Assembly (NCBI RefSeq): GCF_900110485.1
Contig: NZ_FODY01000016.1
Coordinates: 32,295 to 96,294 of the forward strand
Source of the DNA: Propionispora vibrioides
GTDB lineage: Bacteria; Bacillota; Negativicutes; Propionisporales; Propionisporaceae
Length of the DNA stretch: 64,000 nt
Direction: 5' to 3'
The notes beneath the pieces were generated by a model. It made no database searches, had not been told where the DNA came from, and saw only the letters and a program-made list of their open reading frames with translations. This document shows, piece after piece, positions 51,990 through 60,997 of the stretch. The stretch's first letter is position 1. Each line of letters starts with the position of its first letter. Position numbers and translations under genes: made by a program.

Positions 51990-53375
51990 TCAGGCGCTGG
52001 CCCCGACCGTGGTGGTGTAGATTTTCTCGATGAGCGTCAGCGCGCCCCGGTAGCCAATATAAGAGCGGGACAGCACCACTTCATAAGAAGCCGGAAACCC
52101 TACTTCAACAATGGAGCCTTTTAATTCTTTGGTTAAATCCCGTTCCCAGGTGGTCCCGAAAATAATGGGCGGTTTGTGACCAAAGTTAGCCTGCCGGAGA
52201 ATCTGGTGGATATGATAGCTGTCTTCCTCGAACTCCACATCGGTGGCAACGTCAGCGGCAATCCTATGATACTCGCCTCGAATGGCCTCACGGTATTCCT
52301 CCGGCGGGTTTTCCGTAATAATCTGCTTGCCGGGAATCACCCCCAATTGGTTCACAAGAAACTTGGTTATCGCCAGGTTATAGGCACTGTCACCGACCAC
52401 GGCAAACTTAGCCGGCAGGCCCCACCAGTATTCGGCATAAAAATCGGCAAAATCCTCTAAATAGCGATAATAGGTTTTTTCCTCGCTTTGAATAAACGCC
52501 TCGGTTTTCGCTGGATCAAGCCCGGCAAAGTCAGTTACCTGGCGCAAAAACCGGCCGGTCTCCTTAGCCCCGATCGGAATAACCGGCACATGCAAAAAAG
52601 GCTGACCGTAGGTTTCCTCCAGGTGCTGGGCTGTCTGCAGTCCCAGCCAGGGAGAAAGCACCAAGTTAAACTGAGCTTTCGGGATGGACTTCCATTCGGC
52701 GATCCCCTGCGACTCTGTGCCGAACAAGATATTGACCTTAAGGCCGATTCCTTCCAAAATCCGTTTGATTTCCGCCAGATCGCCCCGCCAAAAGGTATTA
52801 TGATAGGGCAGCAGCGACCATACATTAACCAGCCCCTGCTCCCTGGGACCATCATAGGGACCGACATATTGATCAATGATGGCTCTTGTCACCAGTTCAT
52901 GACCGGTAAAATTGTTCCCCTTAAAGCCACCCGTCTCGGCATAAACAATGGGCACGCCCTGCTCCTGGAACTCACTTACCACCGAGCCAACATCATCACC
53001 CACCAGATCGGCAATACAGCCTGTCAGCACTACAAACAGATCGGCTTCAAGAATGTTCAGGGAGGCGGCAATTAACTCCCGCAGGCGCTCTTCGCCACCG
53101 AAAACTACATCTTTTTCCGACGAATTGGTACTGGGGACTACGGCCCCGCCACCATAACCGCCGCCCTGAAAGCCATTATAAAAACCGACATTCATAAATT
53201 GTTTATCCGCACAACCCGGTCCGCAATGGACGATCGGAATGACCCGGGGAATAGCGGCGGCGCTGTGCAGGGCGGCGATGGAGCAAACATAGCGGATCTG
53301 CTGGATGGAGTTTGTTCTTCCCTCCCGGCCGGATACATTGTCAATCGTCTCCAGGAAATTTTTCTTCTCAGACAT
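51990..53375 (-). CDS. Nitrogenase-like component 1 beta subunit, pair D
   Basis: NifK-like protein, 461 aa, with about 20 more N-terminal residues than the other K-like proteins. Cys31, Cys55 and Cys120 match the beta P-cluster ligands (IRYVCSIAA, CGPGCADK, TGCIADLVGDD). It overlaps the alpha gene by 8 bp. Confidence 0.87.
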   Translation of the reverse strand: MSEKKNFLETIDNVSGREGRTNSIQQIRYVCSIAALHSAAAIPRVIPIVHCGPGCADKQFMNVGFYNGFQGGGYGGGAVVPSTNSSEKDVVFGGEERLRELIAASLNILEADLFVVLTGCIADLVGDDVGSVVSEFQEQGVPIVYAETGGFKGNNFTGHELVTRAIIDQYVGPYDGPREQGLVNVWSLLPYHNTFWRGDLAEIKRILEGIGLKVNILFGTESQGIAEWKSIPKAQFNLVLSPWLGLQTAQHLEETYGQPFLHVPVIPIGAKETGRFLRQVTDFAGLDPAKTEAFIQSEEKTYYRYLEDFADFYAEYWWGLPAKFAVVGDSAYNLAITKFLVNQLGVIPGKQIITENPPEEYREAIRGEYHRIAADVATDVEFEEDSYHIHQILRQANFGHKPPIIFGTTWERDLTKELKGSIVEVGFPASYEVVLSRSYIGYRGALTLIEKIYTTTVGASA

Positions 53376-54915
53376 ATGCGGCTCGCTCCTTTTTCAGTAA
53401 ATTGGCATCCTTGGCCAGGATAAACGGGTCTTTCTGCTTCAGCCACCAGGACTTATAGGGAAGCCGGGTATGGGCGGCCAAATCCTCATGGAATTTTTTA
53501 TGGGCCATAATTTCCAGAATGGTTTCGCCCAAATTAATAATTCCCTGATAGCCCAGCGCATGGTGTTCATCCCCCAGTGGCGCGGCCGGAATGCCTAAAC
53601 GGGAAGCCAGCGGGGCAAGCCCGTTATGGCGGATAAGAATAAAGTCCGGTTTGACTCGTTGCAACAGACCATAAAATTGATACTGCTGGCGGTTGCAGAC
53701 ACTAAAGGCAGGAACGTCGCCATAATGGTCGACAAGGTGTGCCAGGGAATCCTGCCGGGCATCCTGACTGTCATAGATCGGATCATGATGGAAAACCAGC
53801 GAACCGTCAACCTGAATACCCAGTTCCCGCAACACGGCAATCAGGCCATGGGCATAGGCCGAGCCGGTAGCCACATAGCCCTTGAGCCCCTTAAGCTGCT
53901 GACGCAGTTCAGCCAGACGGGGCGCGATCCGTTGATGTTCCTTGGCAATATAGACTTCCGCCTGCTCCTCCCGGTGCGTGACTCTGGCCAATTCCCGGAG
54001 CCAGGCATCGGTGCCGGCAAAGCCATAAGGCTGGGGAGCCTTGACTTCGGGTACACCAAACTGCTGCTCCAGAGCGGCTGCCATGTACGAGGACAAGGTA
54101 TAGCAAAAGCCGACCGTAGCTGCCGCTTCGGATAATTGCGCCAGATCATCTACCGTAGCCAGGTCCACCACATAATTAACCCGCAGACCCAGTTCGGCCA
54201 GCATCGGCGTAAACACATCGGAGCCCCAGAGGTTGATCACGTTAACCAGGTCTTCCTGCTTTTTCGGATTTTTCCGGACAAGCTGCCGCACAATGCCATG
54301 CTGCGTAGCATCAAACCCTGTACTCCAGTGCTTGGATTTAAAACCCTCGCAATGAAGCGGAATGACCGGAATGCCAAGTTCCGCCTCCATTTGGCTGGCC
54401 ACACTGTCCACATCATCACCGATAATACCGGTGGAGCAGGAGGTGGAAATAAAAATGGCTTTGGGCTTGTTGCGCTCCCAGGCATCGCGGATGGACTGCT
54501 GTAACTTGTCAATACCGCCGAACACCATATCCTTCTCTTCCAGATTGGTGCAAATCATTCGCAAGTTTTCCACCGGCAGCTTGCGCAAGGCAAGGCCGTT
54601 ACGATAAATGGAATTATAAATCACCTGTCCGGCGCCACAGCCGATTGGCGAGTGCTGAACAAGTACTGCGTCCCGCACATTTCCTGCCTGGCACTCCACC
54701 ATCTGCTCACTGCAAACCGAGCCTTGCGTGAACGGACCCTGCAATTCGCAAAGGGTACGCGCCTTGTCCCGGCCGCCGCATTGCCCCCCGCAGCTTTCGC
54801 CTCGCGCATAGGCCGACTCACGGGAAAGCTCGGACGCTTTACCGTCCCAGGCAATGATTGTCCCCAGACGCTGCTCACGGCTTTCCACCACCGGTGTATC
54901 CAGATTGATCTTCAT
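53368..54915 (-). CDS. Nitrogenase-like component 1 alpha subunit, pair D
   Basis: NifD-like protein, 515 aa. Cys68, Cys93 and Cys160 are the P-cluster ligands; Cys271 (VGFCYTLSSYM) matches the cofactor ligand. The His442 position reads Leu (HALGYQG). A longer N-terminus holds three extra cysteines (42, 46, 56: ESCGGQCGG...TLC), the most of the four. First gene of pair D, behind leader copy 18, next to the MetY operon. Confidence 0.87.
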   Translation of the reverse strand: MKINLDTPVVESREQRLGTIIAWDGKASELSRESAYARGESCGGQCGGRDKARTLCELQGPFTQGSVCSEQMVECQAGNVRDAVLVQHSPIGCGAGQVIYNSIYRNGLALRKLPVENLRMICTNLEEKDMVFGGIDKLQQSIRDAWERNKPKAIFISTSCSTGIIGDDVDSVASQMEAELGIPVIPLHCEGFKSKHWSTGFDATQHGIVRQLVRKNPKKQEDLVNVINLWGSDVFTPMLAELGLRVNYVVDLATVDDLAQLSEAAATVGFCYTLSSYMAAALEQQFGVPEVKAPQPYGFAGTDAWLRELARVTHREEQAEVYIAKEHQRIAPRLAELRQQLKGLKGYVATGSAYAHGLIAVLRELGIQVDGSLVFHHDPIYDSQDARQDSLAHLVDHYGDVPAFSVCNRQQYQFYGLLQRVKPDFILIRHNGLAPLASRLGIPAAPLGDEHHALGYQGIINLGETILEIMAHKKFHEDLAAHTRLPYKSWWLKQKDPFILAKDANLLKKERAAYV

Positions 54916-54934
54916 GGTTTTATCCTCCTTGTAT

Positions 54935-55008
54935 GAAAATTAAAGGCTGAAAGCCTACTCCGTTTACGAGTAGACTTTCAGCCTTTAGTTTGATAACTAA
55001 TCAGCTCT
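54935..55008 (-). promoter_or_regulatory. Leader RNA copy 18, upstream of pair D
   Basis: Minus strand: AGCU-GA, P2 UUAGUU/AACUAA (6 bp perfect, loop AUCA), A, GGCU pairing with AGCU; GGCTGAAAG opens the terminator closed by CTTTCAGCC and TTTAATTTT. A possible TACAAT box lies at about 55016-55021. Confidence 0.82.
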
Positions 55009-55034
55009 CCTATCGATTGTAAGGGCCCCGGGCT

Positions 55035-55538
55035 TTAAATAAACCGGTGCCGCCGCTGGGCCGAAATAAGTTCGGTATTCATACCCGCCTCATGCAGACC
55101 ACCGCTATAGCGGCCATGTTCCATTTTGACGCAGAGATCCATAACCGTAAGCAAGCCGGCGGCACGGGCTTTTTCCGCTGCCGCCAGGTTGATAATTTTT
55201 AGCTGCAGCCACACCGCCGGTATCTTACAGGCTATCGCTTCCTCCACGATAGGCAGGCAAGCCTCAGCCGGCCTGAATATATCCACTAAATCAACAGGCT
55301 GGCCAATACTGGCTAAGTCGGGATAACACTTTTCGCCAAGAATCTCCGTGGCCCGGGGATTGACCGGAATGATTTTATAGCCGGCTGAGCGCAGATAAGT
55401 GGCAACAAAATGGCTGGCTTTCTGCCGTTCGGCCGATAAACCGACGATGGCAATAGTCCTGGTATGATCCAGAATCTTTTGAATAACCTCCGGATTTTGA
55501 TAAAGAGCCTGCTCCTCGCCAGTCAACGCCGAATTCAT
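55035..55538 (-). CDS. CoA-binding domain protein (YccU/YneT type)
   Basis: 167 aa Rossmann-fold CoA_binding protein (TIAIVGLSAERQKASHFVATYLRSAGYKIIPVNPRA). The ATG at 55538 lies just after the metY stop; the longer frame overlaps metY. Function of the family is unclear. Genes of this type often follow metY in Firmicutes, so a role linked to homoserine acyl-ester use is possible. Confidence 0.78.
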   Translation of the reverse strand: MNSALTGEEQALYQNPEVIQKILDHTRTIAIVGLSAERQKASHFVATYLRSAGYKIIPVNPRATEILGEKCYPDLASIGQPVDLVDIFRPAEACLPIVEEAIACKIPAVWLQLKIINLAAAEKARAAGLLTVMDLCVKMEHGRYSGGLHEAGMNTELISAQRRHRFI

Positions 55539-55540
55539 AG

Positions 55541-56833
55541 TTAGCGAGCCGCCAGTGCCTGTTCCAGATCCCATAGCAAATCCTCCCCTGTTTCTATTCC
55601 CACCGACAGCCGGATAAGTTCAGGTCCCACACCGGAGCTTGCCAATTCTTCGTCCGTAAGCTGCTGGTGTGTCGTAGATGCCGGATGGATGACCAGACTG
55701 CGTACATCACCGATATTCGCCAAATGACTGAACAGTTTTAACCGGGCAATGAATTTCTTGCCGGTCTCCCGCACATTTTCGCCGGGCTGTTTCTTTAACC
55801 CGAAGGACAGCACGGCTCCGGCTCCTTTCGGCAGGTACTTTTGAGCGATATCGTACTGGGGGTGGCTGGGCAGACCGGCGTAGGAAACCCACGCCACTTT
55901 GTCATGTTCTTCTAAAAACTGCGCCACTTTTCGTGTATTTTCCACATGCCTGTCCATCCGGATTGACAGCGTTTCAATGCCCTGCAGCAGTAAAAAGGCA
56001 TTCATTGGCGACAAACAGCAGCCCGTATCCCTCACTGTCTCGGTCCGCACTTTCATTAAATAGCCGTAATGGCCAAAGGTATCATAAAATTTAAGATTAT
56101 GGTATTTGGGCGAAGGATCGGCAATGGACGGGAAAGCGGAATAGTCGAACTTACCTGATTCCAGTACCACGCCTCCCAGTGAATTACCATGGCCGCCAAT
56201 AAATTTAGTGGCTGAATACACGGTAATCGTCGCGCCAAACTCCATGGGTCGGCATAGGTAAGGCGTTGCCAGCGTATTATCAATAATCAGCGGTATGCCG
56301 TGGCTCTTGGCCAGGGCCGCCACCTGTTCAATATCCAGTATACTGCCGCGCGGATTGCCGATCATTTCACTGTAGAGGGCTCTGGTCTTAGGCGTAATGG
56401 CTTGTTCCCAGGCACGAATATCGGTGGGATCCACATAATGAACGGGATTACCCATTTTTTTCAACGTATGGGTTAACTGGGTAACCGTTCCGCCATACAG
56501 ATGGGAGGAGGCCACCAGTTCATCACCCGGCTCTAACAGTGTCATAAGCGCCGCCAGTTGGGCCGCCATACCGCTCGAAGTGGCCACCGCACCGGTTGCA
56601 CCTTCCAGGGAAGCCATTCTTTCTTCAAAGATGGCTACCGTAGGATTGCTGATGCGCGAATAAATATGCCCGTACTGCTTGAGGTCAAATAACTCCGCCG
56701 CATGGTCGGCATCATAAAACACAAAAGAAGAGGTCTGATAAATCGGCACAGCCCGCGCCCCGGTCTGCGTATCCGGAATATGTCCGGCATGAATCATACG
56801 GGTATCAAAGCCAAACCTGCGTTCGCCGCTCAT
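55541..56833 (-). CDS. metY: O-acetylhomoserine sulfhydrylase
   Basis: 430 aa PLP enzyme that joins O-acetylhomoserine with sulfide, methanethiol or a carrier thiocarboxylate to give homocysteine or methionine. Motifs: YSRISNPTVAIFEERMASLEG near 60, SSHLYGGTVTQL near 112, PLP lysine in VYSATKFIGGHG near 205. The about 35-residue insertion before the C-terminal domain (GKFDYSAFPSIADPSPKYH) is typical of MetY rather than MetB. It is the likely end point for sulfur released by the nitrogenase-like reductases and by the HcyS route. Confidence 0.93.
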   Translation of the reverse strand: MSGERRFGFDTRMIHAGHIPDTQTGARAVPIYQTSSFVFYDADHAAELFDLKQYGHIYSRISNPTVAIFEERMASLEGATGAVATSSGMAAQLAALMTLLEPGDELVASSHLYGGTVTQLTHTLKKMGNPVHYVDPTDIRAWEQAITPKTRALYSEMIGNPRGSILDIEQVAALAKSHGIPLIIDNTLATPYLCRPMEFGATITVYSATKFIGGHGNSLGGVVLESGKFDYSAFPSIADPSPKYHNLKFYDTFGHYGYLMKVRTETVRDTGCCLSPMNAFLLLQGIETLSIRMDRHVENTRKVAQFLEEHDKVAWVSYAGLPSHPQYDIAQKYLPKGAGAVLSFGLKKQPGENVRETGKKFIARLKLFSHLANIGDVRSLVIHPASTTHQQLTDEELASSGVGPELIRLSVGIETGEDLLWDLEQALAAR

Positions 56834-56837
56834 TTTA

Positions 56838-57275
56838 TCAGCTCCTTATAAAGGCCGCCACGTTAGGATCTTGCTGGAGCTTTGCCAAATCCTCGGCCGT
56901 CGGCAGTTTCGATTTATCCCGTTCCACATTAACCAGGCATAAAAAGCCCAAATGATCGCCACGGCTGGCCTTAAATTGATGCCAGGTATTGGGTGGTACG
57001 GTAATCACATCATTTTGCTCAATAGAATGAATGGTATCCCCCAGGAATACTTCTCCCTTGCCGCGTAAAATAAGCACTAAGTGCACATGTTCATGATATT
57101 CCAGTGAAGAGTAGCCAGCGGGCTGCACTTCGAAATACCGCAACTGACAGGGTAAATTCCCCAAACCGTCAAACAATACCTGACGGGTAATGCTTTTAAA
57201 GTTGGTACCGTTTTCCTGATAAGCCAGGACTGAAACGTTATCCCAGGTAAAATCTCCGTTATGGCGAGTGATCAT
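56838..57275 (-). CDS. Cupin-domain protein
   Basis: 145 aa single cupin. Metal-binding His/Glu motif EYHEHVHLVLILRGKGEVFLG at about 60-80 and PPNTWHQF near 98. Enzyme or small-molecule-binding role unknown. It precedes metY by 4 bp and is first in that operon, which has a MITE upstream but no leader RNA. Confidence 0.8.
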   Translation of the reverse strand: MITRHNGDFTWDNVSVLAYQENGTNFKSITRQVLFDGLGNLPCQLRYFEVQPAGYSSLEYHEHVHLVLILRGKGEVFLGDTIHSIEQNDVITVPPNTWHQFKASRGDHLGFLCLVNVERDKSKLPTAEDLAKLQQDPNVAAFIRS

Positions 57276-57398
57276 GCTTTATTTCCTCCTTTAACGGAGA
57301 CTGCGGTCATTGCCGCTATCTGGCACATGTTTGCCGCAGCCTCCTTATTGCCATTGCAATTATACGGTATTCGTTTAATCCGATCGTGATGATCCCTA

Positions 57399-57562
57399 GG
57401 TAACCACTAATTAATTCACACTGCACGTCCTGACGGATCTTTTTCCGCCTGACTGCGTCAGCAAAACCTTGAAATAGAGACCGCTATCCCTGCAGTTTTG
57501 CTTCCTTGCCATACGAAAAAATCTCTCGCCAGGCCGGCAGACTCATTAAATCAGTGGTTACC
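57399..57562. repeat. MITE family 1, copy 3 (164 bp)
   Basis: Terminal inverted repeats GGTAACCACTAATTAA and TTAAATCAGTGGTTACC, flanked by TA on each side, as expected for a TA target duplication. Lies between the RLP stop and the cupin promoter region. Confidence 0.88.
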
Positions 57563-57568
57563 TAGGCC

Positions 57569-58696
57569 TTATGACAAAGTATCCACAATTTGACGGAAAT
57601 AGCGGCAATTCGCTACTAAATCCGGCCCTTGTTTAAACAAGCCGCCGCCCATTAAAAAAACAACGTCTTTTCCGTATACCTCCAGCATCTCCGGAACCTT
57701 CTCCAGCGTCATGCCGCCCCCCGGGCTGGGAAATATCGGTTTGATATGCCCCATTGGCACCTGCGTGCCTGCGACAATACTCCGGCATTCGTCCCGGCTG
57801 AAAGAAAACCGTCCGCCAAAGTTAGGATAGATGACCGCATCGGCGCCGGCCAGCCGGCTAAGCTGACCATACAACGCGTAATGGGCGATACCCATACCCT
57901 GACTGGCCGCCGTTACGTAGCTTCCCTGAAAAGCCGGATGACTGAATACCGGCAAGGCCAGACTGTCGTCGTCAGCCAAATAGCGCATGGCATCCAGCCC
58001 GGTTAACGCCGGTGAAATCAGTAAACCACCGGCCCCTGCCTCCTTGGCCAGGCGAGCCCGCTCAGTAATTTCACCAAAAGCAGCGGTAACATTCGGGACA
58101 TAAATACTGCTATGGCCTGTCTCCTTATTGGCTTTAGCCACGGCTGCCGCGCACTTGGTTACCCGTTCCTTGTAAGGGGCAAATACCTGGTTGGAAAGGC
58201 CATGATCGTCTTTAATAATATCAATGCCGCCCACGGCGCATTGATAAGCCAGCTCGGCCAGTTGGTCCGCCGTCAGCCCCATGGGTTTTAAGGCAACAAA
58301 CAAGAGCGGACGATCAGTCACGGTTAGCAGCCGGCGTAAACCTTCCCGACCAAACCGGGGACCTTTAAAAGCGTTTAGCAAACCAGGCGGCAGGTCCAGC
58401 TTTTCCACCAGAATTCCCGGCTTGATGCTGATATTGCCAAACAGGACATTGAGAAACTGAGTCAATTCATAGGCTGTGCTTTCAACGGCATAACTAATAT
58501 CAGCGTAATATGCGCTATCCGCTTTGGTAAAGGATTCAATACGCCCTACGATTTCATCGCGGATAAACCCTGGTTGTAACAGTTCAGCCGGATATTCCAC
58601 CGTTTGCTCCACACAAATATCCCGGGCTTTGGCATAGGCCTCCTGTTCTTCACCGGTAAGACGATAAGTTATTATAAATCGTTCGCCGGAAATCAT
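57569..58696 (-). CDS. RuBisCO-like protein (form IV)
   Basis: 375 aa, short for the family. C-terminal TIM-barrel signatures: LKPMGL (Lys175 kept, Lys177 lost) near 137 and GGIDIIKDDHGL near 165, where Lys201 and Asp203 are kept but Glu204 reads His. The loop-6 lysine is not evident (YPNFGGRFSF) and the His294 region reads FSHPAF. It therefore cannot be a carboxylase; form IV enzymes enolise or isomerise phosphorylated sugars such as 5-methylthioribulose-1-phosphate, and other RLPs act in apionate-type pathways. Last gene of a PTS operon, suggesting it acts on the imported sugar phosphate. Confidence 0.88.
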   Translation of the reverse strand: MISGERFIITYRLTGEEQEAYAKARDICVEQTVEYPAELLQPGFIRDEIVGRIESFTKADSAYYADISYAVESTAYELTQFLNVLFGNISIKPGILVEKLDLPPGLLNAFKGPRFGREGLRRLLTVTDRPLLFVALKPMGLTADQLAELAYQCAVGGIDIIKDDHGLSNQVFAPYKERVTKCAAAVAKANKETGHSSIYVPNVTAAFGEITERARLAKEAGAGGLLISPALTGLDAMRYLADDDSLALPVFSHPAFQGSYVTAASQGMGIAHYALYGQLSRLAGADAVIYPNFGGRFSFSRDECRSIVAGTQVPMGHIKPIFPSPGGGMTLEKVPEMLEVYGKDVVFLMGGGLFKQGPDLVANCRYFRQIVDTLS

Positions 58697-58708
58697 CGAA
58701 TTCCCCCT

Positions 58709-60124
58709 TTAACCGCTGACAGTTTGCCCGGCTGGTTTACTCTCTTGGTTGGCATCTTCCAGATAGGCATGCACGGCGGTTCTGTTTTTCTTAAACCAGA
58801 AGTAGAGCGCAAAGTATATGACCAGTACGCCGCCAATGATAATAACATTCTGGCTTAAAAAAGCAAGGAAGAGAAGGCCCATGAACGGATGAGCCAGAAT
58901 ACCGAAGCTGGTAATCATTACGCCAACAGCCGGGATTTTTACGCCAACCTGAGTGGCTACCTCGGTAAAGAGCGGCGCCGTATAGGAGCACATGTACAGC
59001 CCCAAGGCAAACCAGATGGCCCCGGAGATAATGCCTTTAAGAATGTTGCCGTTCGATACGGCAATAACCACTTCGATCATAAACGGCAGCGCAATTAAAT
59101 CCACCATCGGCAACGTCGTATTGCCCGGTAAAATGAGCGCCAGTACAACCATTACCGGAATTAAAATAATACCGGTAATTAATGTTGCCGGTTCACCATA
59201 GCCAGCCGCATCATTAACGGCCAAATACCATTCCCTGCTTTTCACGCCGCTTTTGGCCGTTTTCTTGCTCGCTTCGGTAAGCGGCAAAAACGCCGAGGCA
59301 AACACACCGGCCACTTTGGGGAAGATATTCATAACGGCGGCCGTACCGATGGCCAGCCCGGCGATTTCGCCCCAGGCGGTCAAAGTGGACAATCTGCTTA
59401 GATTACCCATAATACCCAGGAAAATACCGAGTAAAAAGCCTAAGAACATAGGTTCACCCAAAAAGCCCAGTTTCTTTTGTATGCTTTGCGGATTGAGGTT
59501 TATTTTATGTAAGCCAAACTTATTTAAAAGCCAGTTCATGGCTACGGCGTACGGAACAGCCTCCAGATGATGGGGTGCCGTCATGGCGCAATTGGGATAC
59601 CCATAGTAGGTCGACCAGCGTTTGGCCAAAACTTCGGCAAAAAGCAAAATATATAGATTCATAACAATCATGCAGAAAACAGCTAATATCATATTATTCG
59701 TCAATAAATAGATCAAAGATCCCCAGACCATAAAAGAATAATTATTCCAAAGATCGCCGGGCATAAAAATATTAGTCCATTTCAGTAAAAATAACACAAT
59801 TTGAACTAACAGGGCCAATCCGACGAAAACCATACCTACTTTCGTGGAATAGCCTACGATCGCCGTTGTCTGCCAGCCTAAATCCATGACCGGCAGGTTA
59901 ACACCCGTAATTTCCACCATGCGCTTTACCACCGGCGCTACCAGCGGAATATACGAACCGATCAGCATATTAAAACCGGTCAGGCCGATCCCTGCCAACA
60001 GCGCGGCATTAAACGCTTGCTTAGGTTTTATCTTCAGAAACAGGGCAACAATAAACAGCACAACCGGTACAAAAATAGCTGCTCCAAAGGTATCAAAAAT
60101 TTGTTTCAATATTTCAAAAAACAC
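58709..60124 (-). CDS. PTS EIIC, galactitol (GatC/SgcC) family
   Basis: 471 aa membrane permease with about 11 hydrophobic segments; family blocks such as APHHLEAVPYA and ALPFMIEVVIAVSNGN are visible. With EIIB and EIIA it imports and phosphorylates a polyol or pentose-like substrate. Followed 12 bp later by the RLP gene. Substrate unknown; a methylthiopentose is possible given the leader RNA and RLP. Confidence 0.87.
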   Translation of the reverse strand: MFFEILKQIFDTFGAAIFVPVVLFIVALFLKIKPKQAFNAALLAGIGLTGFNMLIGSYIPLVAPVVKRMVEITGVNLPVMDLGWQTTAIVGYSTKVGMVFVGLALLVQIVLFLLKWTNIFMPGDLWNNYSFMVWGSLIYLLTNNMILAVFCMIVMNLYILLFAEVLAKRWSTYYGYPNCAMTAPHHLEAVPYAVAMNWLLNKFGLHKINLNPQSIQKKLGFLGEPMFLGFLLGIFLGIMGNLSRLSTLTAWGEIAGLAIGTAAVMNIFPKVAGVFASAFLPLTEASKKTAKSGVKSREWYLAVNDAAGYGEPATLITGIILIPVMVVLALILPGNTTLPMVDLIALPFMIEVVIAVSNGNILKGIISGAIWFALGLYMCSYTAPLFTEVATQVGVKIPAVGVMITSFGILAHPFMGLLFLAFLSQNVIIIGGVLVIYFALYFWFKKNRTAVHAYLEDANQESKPAGQTVSG

Positions 60125-60160
60125 GTGTTACCACTCTCCTACTCATTTAAGATTGATGCA

Positions 60161-60466
60161 TTATACTCCAGCTTCCAGTCCCTTAATTACACCAAGAGCC
60201 TGTTCCAGGAATTCCTCTTCGCCGAAGCCGGTCAGAAACCCAACGGCATTAATGGCCGGAATGGCAAAGTCACCGGAAATCGGGCTGGTATGGGCAATAA
60301 AATCATAATTTCCTGCCAGCAGGGCACTTTCCACGCCGCCCGGATTGACTTCCACCGTAATAATCTCGTAGCCCACTTCCGCTAATCTTTCTTTCAGCTT
60401 GCCTGATACCATGGCAGAACTTACTGTTCCTGATCCGCATACACTCAAAATTCTAATAGGCCTCAT
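60161..60466 (-). CDS. PTS EIIB, galactitol family
   Basis: 101 aa; phospho-Cys in SVCGSGTVSSAM near residue 10. Two adjacent ATGs; the second (60466) is better spaced from GGGGGAG. Transfers phosphate from EIIA to the sugar at EIIC. Confidence 0.87.
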   Translation of the reverse strand: MRPIRILSVCGSGTVSSAMVSGKLKERLAEVGYEIITVEVNPGGVESALLAGNYDFIAHTSPISGDFAIPAINAVGFLTGFGEEEFLEQALGVIKGLEAGV

Positions 60467-60494
60467 CATATCTCCCCCTAAATTTTTTTATTAC

Positions 60495-60959
60495 TCACAT
60501 ATGGCCGGCAGGCAGGCCGGACAGCAGGCTGCAAACCTCTGTTGCCGCAGTTGCCTGTTTTATCTTGGTAAGCAGCGTTTCATCCTGAAGCATGGTCATT
60601 AGCTGGGTCAGTACTGTAAGATGTTTTTCCGGTTTGTCGACGGCAAACATCATAACAATTTCTACAGGCAGCACGGTATCCAGGCTCCCCATCATCTGGA
60701 AAGCTACCGGCTGCTGCAAGATTCCCACGGCCAGGGCAGGCTCCAGCACATGGCTGCTGTCGGTATGGGGGACAGCCACACAAGTCCCGGCTCCCGGCAA
60801 ACCGGTAGGATATTGTATTTCTCTTTGCAGCACGGCGTCCTTATAGGACTCTTTTACCTTCCCCTTGCCAAACAGCGTATCCGCCAGCTTGCCAAGCACC
60901 TCTGCCGGAGTTTGGGCCACCATGTGCAGCCGGACCAGCTCTGCGTCGATCAGGTTCAA
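60495..60959 (-). CDS. PTS EIIA (mannitol/fructose type)
   Basis: 154 aa PTS_EIIA_2 domain; phospho-His in CVAVPHTDSSHV near residue 65. First gene of the EIIA-EIIB-EIIC-RLP operon. Leader RNA copy 19 and a MITE lie between it and the promoter. Confidence 0.88.
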   Translation of the reverse strand: MNLIDAELVRLHMVAQTPAEVLGKLADTLFGKGKVKESYKDAVLQREIQYPTGLPGAGTCVAVPHTDSSHVLEPALAVGILQQPVAFQMMGSLDTVLPVEIVMMFAVDKPEKHLTVLTQLMTMLQDETLLTKIKQATAATEVCSLLSGLPAGHM

Positions 60960-60997
60960 AGCTTCACCTCCCTTCCTTTTTAATAAGCAAAACCGCT

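Noticed and set aside
57569..58696. True RuBisCO large subunit
   Set aside because: Glu204 reads His, Lys177 and the loop-6 Lys are lost, and the protein is about 100 residues short.
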